A stretch of DNA of 22,603 nt from Prochlorothrix sp035286285 (GTDB taxonomy: Bacteria > Cyanobacteriota > Cyanobacteriia > Prochlorotrichales > Prochlorotrichaceae), in contig JAYKJG010000475.1 of assembly GCA_035286285.1 (NCBI GenBank), forward strand, positions 1-22,603, in the 5' to 3' direction. Numbering within the stretch: the first letter of the stretch is position 1; each line of letters begins with the position of its first letter. Shown here piece by piece: positions 13,713 to 20,735 of this stretch. Under the pieces are notes generated by a model that was not told where the DNA came from, searched no databases, and saw only the letters and a list, made by a program, of their open reading frames with translations. The translations under genes and the position numbers were made by a program.

Positions 13713-15562
13713 TGCGGGGATTCATCGGCTACTGGGGGCTGAGGGGGCCGGAGCAACTGCGGGACAGTTGGCCAAAACTGGAGGCTGTTTTACCCCAAGC
13801 AGGTCAGTGGCAGCATGGTGACCCTCTCCCAGCAGCAACACCCCAGCAATACCTCCATTGGGGAATTTGGCAGGGCACAGCATTTTCCCCAGTTTCCCCA
13901 AGGTTTTCCCCAGATTACGGCATGGGGATGGGTTTAGGGTCAGACTTTGATTGGGACTTGCAGATTTTAGGCGGTCTCTCCGCCGGAGGATTGCCGCAAC
14001 TGGAAACATGGGTGGCCCTCGATCGGCACCATCGCCTGATCTGGTCTCGCGATCCCCTGGGGCGGGTTCCCCTCTACTGGTTTCGCCAAAAAACTACAGT
14101 CTGGTTTAGTTCCCGTCTCCAGTGGCTAATACCGTTATTAAGCACTCAGACCATAGATTTAGCTGGATTTTACGGATATACTTGCTTTTCCTATGTCCCC
14201 ACACCCCACAGCCCCTTAAACGAAATTCAGGCAGTCAGAGCAGGAGCTTGGGAACAGGTGGACTGGCAAGGGGAGTTTGCCTTTGTCCCCCAGGTGAGAT
14301 CGCATCCTGGCAGTCTCAAAACTTGGCGATCGCAGCGGCCCCAACTCACCAATGAAGCAGTAGCCCGTCAGCAATTACAGCAGCACTTAAAAAGCGCTAT
14401 TGAGCGTCAAACGCTGGATATTCAAGAACCCGTGGGGGTTTTTCTATCGGGCGGGCTAGATTCATCGATTATTGCGGCCCTATTGGTTCAGGCTGGGATC
14501 TCCGTCAAAGCCTACAGTTTAGACTTTGGTGAACGGGAAACCTCAGAATTACCCTATGCAGAATCCGTCGCCCAGCATCTAGGGATTCCCTTGCAAATAG
14601 TTCGGGCTACCCCCGATCGTATTCGTAAAGCCCTAAAAGCGACTGTACAGGCTTTAGATACGCCCTTCGGGGATGGAGTAACTATTCCCCTCTATCTGCT
14701 CAAGCAGGCAGCTAGGGATGAAGTCAGAATCATTTTTAATGGTGAAAATGGGGATCAGCTTTTTGCGGGGTGGACCAATAAACCTTTGATTGCCGCCAGT
14801 GTCTACAGTCGTGCTTTTGGGAGTGACACCTTGGGGAAAAGTGCCCCAGCACCGGAGGCCGATCGCCCTGGGGATGCCTTTACGCAACAGTACCTCAAAA
14901 CCTTCCATCGGCTCTATGGCTATGAATCCCAAGCCCTAGGGGCAAAACTTCAGGCTCTAGGACAAGATCCCGCCCTTTGGCTCCAAGATGCTTTGGATTC
15001 TGAAGGCGATTCCCTCCTCGATCGACTGCGGCGAGCCAGCCTCATGCTGAAAGGTGCCCAGAATATCCAGCCTAGGGCCACTCAGTTAGCCCTAAGCCTC
15101 GGTTTAGCGATCCGATCGCCCTTTTGCGACCCCGATCTAACCCAATGGACCTTTAGCCTAGACAGTCACCTCATGCTGCGGGGCAATTGCGAGAAATATA
15201 TCCTCAAGCGGGCCGTGGAGGACTGGTTACCGGCGGAAATTGTCTGGCGGGAGAAGCGGGGAATGGGGGTGCCGTTAACGTTGTGGTGCTTGCAAGAACT
15301 GTGGTCTGACCTAGGGCAATGGCTCAATCCGGCGGATTTACGGGAAAGCAGGCTCTGGCAGGCGGATTTACCGGCCCAGGTGCTCCAGGGGCGTTTAGGG
15401 GGGATTCAGGGGCGACGAGTGGGGGAGATCCTGTGGTTAATGGTGATGTGGCAGCAGTGGCAACAGCAGGTTTTGGGGAGGCCAGCGGCTCCTAGGGCTT
15501 GGGATCATCCCTTTTGGCTCCCCCGTCGTCTCTGGTTTGCCGTGCAGTCGGGGCGATCGTAA
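13712..15562 (+). CDS. Asparagine-synthetase-B-like protein lacking the N-terminal Cys
   Basis: The protein is 616 aa. The N-terminal half follows the Ntn glutaminase fold of AsnB (RDPLGRVPLYW at 113-123), but it begins MRGFIG where active enzymes have MCGI, so the nucleophile C2 is absent. The C-terminal synthetase half has the PP-loop SGGLDSS (246-252) and GENGDQLFAGW (344-354), where typical enzymes have GEGGDELFGGY. It may use free ammonia, or adenylate and transfer something other than aspartate. It starts with GTG at 13712, overlapping the previous gene by one base, so the coiled-coil membrane protein is probably a partner. Not a frameshift: the frame is open throughout. Confidence 0.82.
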   Translation: MRGFIGYWGLRGPEQLRDSWPKLEAVLPQAGQWQHGDPLPAATPQQYLHWGIWQGTAFSPVSPRFSPDYGMGMGLGSDFDWDLQILGGLSAGGLPQLETWVALDRHHRLIWSRDPLGRVPLYWFRQKTTVWFSSRLQWLIPLLSTQTIDLAGFYGYTCFSYVPTPHSPLNEIQAVRAGAWEQVDWQGEFAFVPQVRSHPGSLKTWRSQRPQLTNEAVARQQLQQHLKSAIERQTLDIQEPVGVFLSGGLDSSIIAALLVQAGISVKAYSLDFGERETSELPYAESVAQHLGIPLQIVRATPDRIRKALKATVQALDTPFGDGVTIPLYLLKQAARDEVRIIFNGENGDQLFAGWTNKPLIAASVYSRAFGSDTLGKSAPAPEADRPGDAFTQQYLKTFHRLYGYESQALGAKLQALGQDPALWLQDALDSEGDSLLDRLRRASLMLKGAQNIQPRATQLALSLGLAIRSPFCDPDLTQWTFSLDSHLMLRGNCEKYILKRAVEDWLPAEIVWREKRGMGVPLTLWCLQELWSDLGQWLNPADLRESRLWQADLPAQVLQGRLGGIQGRRVGEILWLMVMWQQWQQQVLGRPAAPRAWDHPFWLPRRLWFAVQSGRS

Positions 15563-15601
15563 TCGGGCCAGCATCAGCCCAGGCCAGGGGTCCAAGCTCC
15601 G

Positions 15602-16669
15602 TTACGCGGGCACCGATGCCCCCGATCGCCCTGCCATTAAGGCCAACTGATACAGAACCCGCGCCCCCACATTGGCATCCCAGGGATCACACCCCACTTC
15701 ACAAAGATCAAAGCCGATAATCTGGCGACTTTGGCTTAATTGGCGCAATAAATACAGGGTTGGCTCCCAATCTAAGCCCCCAGGGACTGGTGTACCCGTA
15801 TTGGGGCATAATTTCGGGTCTAGGCCATCAATATCAAAGCTAATGTAGACCTGGGGCGGCAGGTCGGCAATGATCTGCTGACAAAGGGCGTGCCAGGACT
15901 GACCGGCGTAGCGTTGGGCTTGGAGGTGGCGATCGTAGTGGGTGATGATGCGATCGGGGTTGGCTGCAATCACCGCCGCTTCAGCGGGACAGAGATCCCG
16001 GATGCCCACCTGCACCAGTTTGCTGACCTGGGGCAGTTGCAGCACATTGTCCATAATGGAGGCGTGGGAGTAGGTGAAGCCTTCGTAGGCGTGGCGCAGG
16101 TCCGCATGGGCATCCAGGTGCAAAATGCCAAAGTTCCGATGGCGTTGGGCCAAGGCTTGGAGATAGCCCAGGGGAACACTGTGATCTCCGCCCAGAATCC
16201 CGACGATTTTGCCCCGATCGAGGGCTTCCCCACAGGTTGCCGCAACCCAAGCATTCAGATCAGCACCGGCTTGGTTAATTTCCGCTAAATCCTGCTGAAG
16301 TTCCGGGGATTCGGTTAAATCTTTGCCCTGCTCTAAAGACTGGATCAGACGATCGGCTTTAGTCCGCAACACTCGGTTTTGGTCCTGCCACTGGGCCGCG
16401 ATCGGGGCCATCCAAATCCCCCGCCTCCAGCCCTCTGGATCCTCTAAATCAAAAAAGTCCAACTGGGGCGAAGCCTCCAAAACCGCTTGGGGACCGGCGG
16501 CAGTTCCAGGCCGGTAGGAGGTGGTCACATCCCAGGGCACAGGCACAATCCAGACCTGGGCGGTGTCGGCGCTGAAGGGAAAGCCAAACAGGTTCCCATT
16601 CTCAACACCTACGCCACTGGGGTCATAAGCAGCAAGATCAAAGTCGTGGGGCGGAAAATCAGTGGACAT
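15602..16669 (-). CDS. Ureohydrolase (agmatinase/arginase/guanidine hydrolase family)
   Basis: The protein is 355 aa. The binuclear metal site is complete: GGDHS (H163), LDAHAD (D186, H188, D190) and SFDIDGLDP (D279, D281). An extra N-terminal block, YDPSGVGVENGNLFGFPF (15-32), and PVPWDVTTSYRPGTAAGP (43-60) precede the catalytic core; it is about 50 aa longer than typical agmatinase. That layout recalls the larger cyanobacterial ureohydrolases, which include the nickel-dependent guanidine hydrolase of Synechocystis (Sll1077). Substrates could be agmatine, arginine, guanidine or a guanidino acid; sequence alone does not decide. No nickel chaperone (HypA/B-like) genes and no guanidine riboswitch are visible next to it. 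The ATG is at 16669. Confidence 0.85.
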   Translation of the reverse strand: MSTDFPPHDFDLAAYDPSGVGVENGNLFGFPFSADTAQVWIVPVPWDVTTSYRPGTAAGPQAVLEASPQLDFFDLEDPEGWRRGIWMAPIAAQWQDQNRVLRTKADRLIQSLEQGKDLTESPELQQDLAEINQAGADLNAWVAATCGEALDRGKIVGILGGDHSVPLGYLQALAQRHRNFGILHLDAHADLRHAYEGFTYSHASIMDNVLQLPQVSKLVQVGIRDLCPAEAAVIAANPDRIITHYDRHLQAQRYAGQSWHALCQQIIADLPPQVYISFDIDGLDPKLCPNTGTPVPGGLDWEPTLYLLRQLSQSRQIIGFDLCEVGCDPWDANVGARVLYQLALMAGRSGASVPA

Positions 16670-16734
16670 AGGTCAGAACAAACAGATTTATACAGGTTTA
16701 CACAGCTTTAAGGCGCTAAACTAGCGGCCCCCTT

Positions 16735-16835
16735 GATTAATCGGGTCGGTGAGCGCAGTCGAACCGACCCAACCCTGAGAATGCCGTCGGATCAGCCCCA
16801 TAAATGCCCATTTTTCGAGGTGATTCATCCCCCTG
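16735..16835. repeat. AGGGCACCTC-type MITE, copy 2, degenerate ends
   Basis: The element shares TTGATTAATCGG, a hairpin with perfect arms GGTCGGT (16744-16750) and ACCGACC (16763-16769), then CCCTGA-AATGCCGT-GGATCAG as in copy 1, and ends near ATTTTTCGAGGTG like copy 3. The outermost AGGGC bases are not recognisable on either side. Its 12-nt loop, GAGCGCAGTCGA (16751-16762), is the reverse complement of the loop in copy 1. Limits are approximate. Confidence 0.6.
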
Positions 16836-16874
16836 GGAGGGCCGATACTCCCTTGGGAGAGCCGATTTGCCATC

Positions 16875-16999
16875 GGGTGCATTTCACCTTGGAGCAATCT
16901 AGACCCTAACCTGACCCAAAAGGCTCGTAGGGCGGACTTTAGTCCGTACCGGGGCAACAGTGAAATGCACCCGTACCGGGGCAACAGTGAAATGCACCC
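16875..16999 (-). mobile_element. GGGTGCATTTCAC-type MITE, copy B
   Basis: The element is 125 bp, in the opposite orientation to copies A and C. GGGTGCATTTCAC (16875-16887) pairs with GTGAAATGCACCC (16987-16999). A 27-bp terminal segment is duplicated (16946-16972 and 16973-16999), so the end motif occurs twice. Flanks TTGCCATC (16867-16874) and TTGCAATC (17000-17007) match at 7 of 8 bases and look like an aged 8-bp target duplication. Confidence 0.8.
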
Positions 17000-17065
17000 T
17001 TGCAATCGGCCTTCTTAGACTATCACAGCAGAAAACAAACAAATTTAGCCACTTTCGGCGGAAAG

Positions 17066-18100
17066 CTAACGGGGACAGGCTTGGGCGAGGCTTTCTTGCT
17101 CCGCTGGGGTGATTTGCCAGCCTAAAGCTCCGGCGTTTTGAGTCGCCTGTTGAGCCGTTTTTGCGCCAGGGATCGGTAATGTGCCTTGGGCGATGAGCCA
17201 GTTGAGGGCAACTTGGGCCGCAGTGCGATCGTAATGGGTCGCAAGGGCTTGTAATTCCTGGATTAGGGGTTGAATCTTGGCGAGTCCTGCCCCCTTAAAG
17301 CGGGGATTGAGGCTGCGGGCACCCGCTGCCACTGGAATAGCGGGATTCTCAGCCGCTGGGGCTGCCGTCGGTGCGGTCAGGTTAGGATGATATTTGCCCG
17401 TCAGCAAACCCTGGGCAAGGGGACAGTAGGCTAAAATCACCACCCCTAGCTCGCGGGCTGTGTCTAGGACTCCGTTTTGTTCGATCGATCGCTCTAGCAG
17501 CGAATATTGAACCTGATTGCTAGCCAGGGGCACGCCATGGCGGGCGAGTAACTGGTGGGCTTGGCGCATTTGGGCAGCGGAATAGTTACTCACACCAACG
17601 GCCCGAATTCGCCCCCGCTGCACCTCCTGGGCCAAGGCTTCCATCAACGCAGGCTGCCGCACCAGGAATTCAAAGGGCCAATGGACTTGGTAAAGGGGAA
17701 TGCTGGGGGTTTGGAGCCGATCGAGGCTGTGGGTCAGAGCTTCACCGACGGCTTGGGGGAAAATGCGCCAGGGCCAAGGGAAGTATTTGGTGGCCAGTTG
17801 GACCGAGGCACGGGGGTCAGCCTCTAAAGCTTGCGTGAACTTTCCCAGCAGTCGCTCCGATTCTCCGAGACCATAGACCTCAGCCGTATCAAAAAAGGTG
17901 ATCCCGGCGGCTAAGGCGGCAGTAAAGGCTTGGTGCAGGTCTGCCTCGCCGTAGTCCTTGCCATAGGTCCAATAGAGGCTATCACCCCAGGCCCAAGTGC
18001 CGATGCCAAGGGCCGGAACGGTTAGAAAATCGCCGGTTGCGGTGGGAAAAGTGACGGTTTGGGGAGCGGCGATCGGGGTTGGAACGATCGGGGTAGACAT
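17066..18100 (-). CDS. Aldo/keto reductase
   Basis: The protein is 344 aa, an NADPH-dependent oxidoreductase with the (alpha/beta)8 fold. The catalytic tetrad is visible: D71 (FFDTAE), Y76 (VYG), K105 (ATKYFPWP) and H140 (VHWP). Cofactor-binding elements include GVSNYSAAQM and the late PIPGAKTAQQATQNAGAL. LGIGTWAWGD (31-40) is the usual first strand. It is closest in style to the group that includes pyridoxal reductase-like and plant chloroplast AKRs; the substrate cannot be told from sequence. An Ala/Pro-rich insert (about 245-265) lies in a loop. The ATG is at 18100; a monocistronic unit is likely, with MITE copy B downstream. Confidence 0.87.
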   Translation of the reverse strand: MSTPIVPTPIAAPQTVTFPTATGDFLTVPALGIGTWAWGDSLYWTYGKDYGEADLHQAFTAALAAGITFFDTAEVYGLGESERLLGKFTQALEADPRASVQLATKYFPWPWRIFPQAVGEALTHSLDRLQTPSIPLYQVHWPFEFLVRQPALMEALAQEVQRGRIRAVGVSNYSAAQMRQAHQLLARHGVPLASNQVQYSLLERSIEQNGVLDTARELGVVILAYCPLAQGLLTGKYHPNLTAPTAAPAAENPAIPVAAGARSLNPRFKGAGLAKIQPLIQELQALATHYDRTAAQVALNWLIAQGTLPIPGAKTAQQATQNAGALGWQITPAEQESLAQACPR

Positions 18101-18293
18101 AGGTTGCAGTTACAATATGAGGGTTAGAGCCGATTGACGGATAAAAGTGGGTCAAACCGAAGCACAGAGGGCGGATCAGGAAACCTGACCCCTACGCTCC
18201 CAACGATCTTGTAGGGGCGCGGTTTTCGCACCCAAGGCAAAATTTCTTGTCCGCCAACCAGCTTTCTTGGATGCATAAATACCTTCTTAGAAC

Positions 18294-18333
18294 GGGTTCA
18301 CTTTTGTCAATGCACAGACTAAAGTCCACAGAC
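18294..18333 (+). repeat. Decayed end of a GGGTGCATTTCAC-type MITE (fragment D)
   Basis: GGGTTCACTTTTGTCAATGC followed by GACTAAAGTCCACAGAC aligns with the left third of copy A, including the ACTAAAGT core, but lacks several bases. It runs directly into the IS1 remnant, so one element probably landed in or recombined with the other. A separate stretch, GTAGGGGCGCGG (18212-18223), resembles common cyanobacterial dispersed repeats. Confidence 0.5.
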
Positions 18334-18599
18334 AGCATTGTTTATACAGATTTCTTGAAATCTTACGCTTGCGTGATTCCTGAAGATCAGCCTCAAGCGT
18401 TCGGTAAGGACACTGGAAATACTGCTCATATTGAGCGATTTAACAATACTTTGAGACAGCGATTATCTCGTCTAGGTCACAAAACTCTATCTTTTTCTCA
18501 GAGTCTTTTCAATCACATTGGGGCTATTGGGCACTTCATTCACGATTACAATGCTAACCTAGCACTTTCTTAGACCTTCACTACCTGAGGGTCACTACC
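18334..18599 (+). pseudogene. C-terminal remnant of an IS1-family transposase
   Basis: From about 18334 to 18573 the frame reads IVYTDFLKSYACVIP, then GKDTGNTAHIERFNNTLRQR and KTLSFSQSLFNH, which is the end of the IS1 InsB-type DDE transposase (the TAHIERFNNTLRQRL block with its catalytic Glu). Only about 80 of the roughly 230 residues remain; the N-terminal HTH and the first two acidic residues are gone. After the stop, CACTACC (18593-18599) reads GGTAGTG on the other strand, like the tip of an IS1 end, so the right end of the element may survive. It cannot move itself. Confidence 0.75.
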
Positions 18600-18987
18600 G
18601 ATTTAGGAACCGCTGAGCCAGCCAACCGCCAACCGTAATACCAATCACATCGGCGATCCAATCACTCCAAGAAAGAGTCCGGGCAGGAACCCACGCCTGA
18701 CTGATTTCCTCCAGGGAAACCACCGTCAGAACCACGACACTGCCCCGCAGGAGGGGAACCGAGCGATCGCCCAGCCGCAGTTGCCACAGCTTCCCCTGCC
18801 ACGCCCAATTCACCAAAAAGGACAGCGTACCCATCAGCCCCCCATGGCCCAGTTTATCCCCAAGGGGTAAATGTTGGTAAAACCGGAATATCTCTGGAAT
18901 ATCGCCTTGATTTGCCCGAAAGATAATAAAGAGGATAAACAGAGCAAACAGCAGGGCTGCGCCCAAGGGGAGAGGATGGCGAGGCAT
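18595..18987 (-). CDS. VanZ-like family membrane protein
   Basis: The protein is 130 aa with about four hydrophobic segments: 8-24, around 52-66, 80-95 and 110-126. The VanZ signature is GDKLGHGGLMGTLSFLVN (43-60) and VVSLEEISQAWVPARTLSWSD (about 88-108, EE.SQ...P.R..S..D), followed by WIADVIGITVGGWLA. VanZ itself gives low-level teicoplanin resistance; most relatives have unknown roles. The TAG stop (18595-18597) lies within the putative IS1 end, so the last residues may have been altered by that insertion. The ATG is at 18987; the gene is 22 bp downstream of the pentapeptide gene on the same strand, so they may be cotranscribed. Confidence 0.83.
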   Translation of the reverse strand: MPRHPLPLGAALLFALFILFIIFRANQGDIPEIFRFYQHLPLGDKLGHGGLMGTLSFLVNWAWQGKLWQLRLGDRSVPLLRGSVVVLTVVSLEEISQAWVPARTLSWSDWIADVIGITVGGWLAQRFLNR

Positions 18988-19009
18988 AGGGGGGGGTCCG
19001 TGCGGTCAC

Positions 19010-19570
19010 CTAGGGACAGCCAAGGCTCAGTTTAGTCGGAATGCCCGTGGAGGGGTTCACGCCCGTGGCCCGCTGGCACAGGAGATAGGTTTGGTAGCGA
19101 TCGAGGATGGTCTCGGAAAAATCCGCCCCGGTAATATCGGCATCGGCAAAAGTAGTCCCCGTGGCAATGAGACCGACAATAATGGCGTTATGGAGATCGG
19201 CTTGGTCAAAAATAACCCGATCGGCAAAGGCTGCGGTTAAATTGGCCCCGGCCAAGTTCGCACCCGTAAAATCAGCCTTAGTCAAAATGGTGCTGGTCAA
19301 GTTGGCCTTGGCTAAATTCGTCTGACGCAGCGTCGCGCCCGCCAGGGATGTGCCTGAGAGATCACTGCCGGAAAAGTCTCGATTGCTCAAGTCCGAAAGG
19401 GTATAGTTGACCTGGTTTTGTTGGGCGAGGGCTGGGGTGGGCAGGGCCACAGCGGCACCCAGCAGCCAGAAAATGGCCAAAGCCGAGACCAGGCAAGACT
19501 GGAGGCCATGAACCCAGGAAACCGACGGCTTAAAGCGGATTAAGCTGGAAAATTGCAAGAACTGGGGCAT
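19010..19570 (-). CDS. Pentapeptide-repeat protein with signal peptide, likely thylakoid lumen or periplasm
   Basis: Starting at ATG 19570 the protein is about 186 aa. A signal peptide spans SCLVSALAIFWLLGAAVALP with a cut after ALA (before QQNQ). About 18 pentapeptide repeats follow (A(D/N)LXX pattern: SDLSNRDFSGSDLSG, AKANL, TKADFTGANLAGANL), forming a right-handed beta-helix. The end, YLLCQRATGVNPSTGI with a final SLGCP, is the two-cysteine tail seen in lumenal pentapeptide proteins of cyanobacteria and chloroplasts (family knowledge). A longer frame starts at 19708 but its first codon is inside MITE copy C, so I reject that start. Role unknown. Confidence 0.83.
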   Translation of the reverse strand: MPQFLQFSSLIRFKPSVSWVHGLQSCLVSALAIFWLLGAAVALPTPALAQQNQVNYTLSDLSNRDFSGSDLSGTSLAGATLRQTNLAKANLTSTILTKADFTGANLAGANLTAAFADRVIFDQADLHNAIIVGLIATGTTFADADITGADFSETILDRYQTYLLCQRATGVNPSTGIPTKLSLGCP

Positions 19571-19700
19571 TTTCAATATTACAGGTGAACAACCGCACCG
19601 AAGGCAGGGCAAACAGCGGGATCCTCCGGTTACTTCTATTTTCTCACACAACCCTTCCTTGGCGACATCGCTGCCTGACGGCTCCTGCTCCCTTTTTTTT

Positions 19701-19798
19701 CGGTGCATTTCACCTTTGCCCCGGTACGGACTAAAGTCCGCACTACGAGCCTTTTGGGTCAGGTTAGGGGCTGGGTTGCTCCAAAGTGAAATGCAGCC
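19701..19798 (+). mobile_element. GGGTGCATTTCAC-type MITE, copy C
   Basis: The element is 98 bp, in the same orientation as copy A. CGGTGCATTTCAC (19701-19713) and GTGAAATGCAGCC (19786-19798) are slightly decayed ends. The core CGGACTAAAGTCCG and the stretch CTTTTGGGTCAGGTTAGGGG are almost identical to copies A and B. It has no internal duplication, so it may be the basic form. The left flank is a run of eight T; no target duplication is clear. Confidence 0.78.
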
Positions 19799-19903
19799 CT
19801 TTGGCCTTTAAACCTAGCTCTATCTGCTATGGTTTTGCAATATAGCGTGTGAACAGCGCTCATTTTTCCGTTGTGCAGGCTGATTGCTGTGCTGATATGG
19901 AAA

Positions 19904-20677
19904 ATGCAACCCTACTGGATTTCCGAGATCCCCCCAGTTATGACTTTTGATCTACAAATTGGTGACCAGCGCCTCACGGCCTCTGCGGTGATGCCTCTGT
20001 TGGCTCGGTATCAACTGATTCCGAAGTTGGCACAGGAAATGATTCTGGATCAGGCGATCGCCGCGATCGCCTGCACCCCTGAAGAATCCCAAACGGCACT
20101 TCAGCAGTTTTGCGAACAAAACAAATTCGCCAACCTAGAACAGGGGCGAACTGGGCTAGCCCAACAGGGCATCGCTCCGGAGCAGCTAGAGTCGATCGCC
20201 CTGCGGGGGCTAAAGCTGCAAAAATTTAAAGAAATAACCTTTGGACATAAGCTAGAGTCCTATTTTCTCAAACGCAAGGGTGCCTTAGATCAGGTGTTAT
20301 ATTCCCTGCTGCGCACCCAGGATGTGAGCATGGCCCAGGAGTTGTATTTTCGGATTGAGGACAACCCGGAGCAGTTTGCTGAGCTAGCCAAGCAGCATTC
20401 CCAGGGTCCAGAAGCCCAAACCGGCGGCCTCATTGGTCCCCAGGAGCTATCTACCCCCCATCCAATCCTGGCGCGTCTGCTGTCGATCAGCCAACCGGGC
20501 CAACTCTGGCCACCAACACGGGTCGCGGAGTGGATGGTCATTGTGCGGCTAGAGAAGTTCATCCCCGCCCAGTTGGATGAGGCAATGTCCCAGCGATTAA
20601 TGGGGGAACTGTTTAACCAGTGGCTCCAGGAACAGATGACAACGGTCAAAATAGTGCCTAAACAGCCAGGAAACTAA
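19904..20677 (+). CDS. Parvulin-like (PrsA/SurA-type) peptidylprolyl isomerase
   Basis: From ATG 19904 the protein is 257 aa. The first 130 residues are helical, as in the SurA/PrsA chaperone part (QIGDQRLTASAVMPLLARYQLIP, in two helices). The parvulin-type domain follows: ALDQVLYSLLRTQDVSMAQELYFRIEDNPEQF, then ELAKQHSQGPEAQTGGLIGPQEL, the FAELAKQHS...GG.LG hallmark. The first strand is unusual for a parvulin (QVLYSLLRTQD), so activity may be weak. There is no signal peptide, so it is cytosolic or exported by another route. Candidate starts are 19904 and 19940; the ribosome binding site is weak at both. It is convergent with the HAD gene, 58 bp between stops. Confidence 0.77.
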   Translation: MQPYWISEIPPVMTFDLQIGDQRLTASAVMPLLARYQLIPKLAQEMILDQAIAAIACTPEESQTALQQFCEQNKFANLEQGRTGLAQQGIAPEQLESIALRGLKLQKFKEITFGHKLESYFLKRKGALDQVLYSLLRTQDVSMAQELYFRIEDNPEQFAELAKQHSQGPEAQTGGLIGPQELSTPHPILARLLSISQPGQLWPPTRVAEWMVIVRLEKFIPAQLDEAMSQRLMGELFNQWLQEQMTTVKIVPKQPGN

Positions 20678-20735
20678 GCAAGACCCTCCAAGACCACGGA
20701 TATGGGTTAAAACAGCCTCCTTCAAGCCACAGCCC

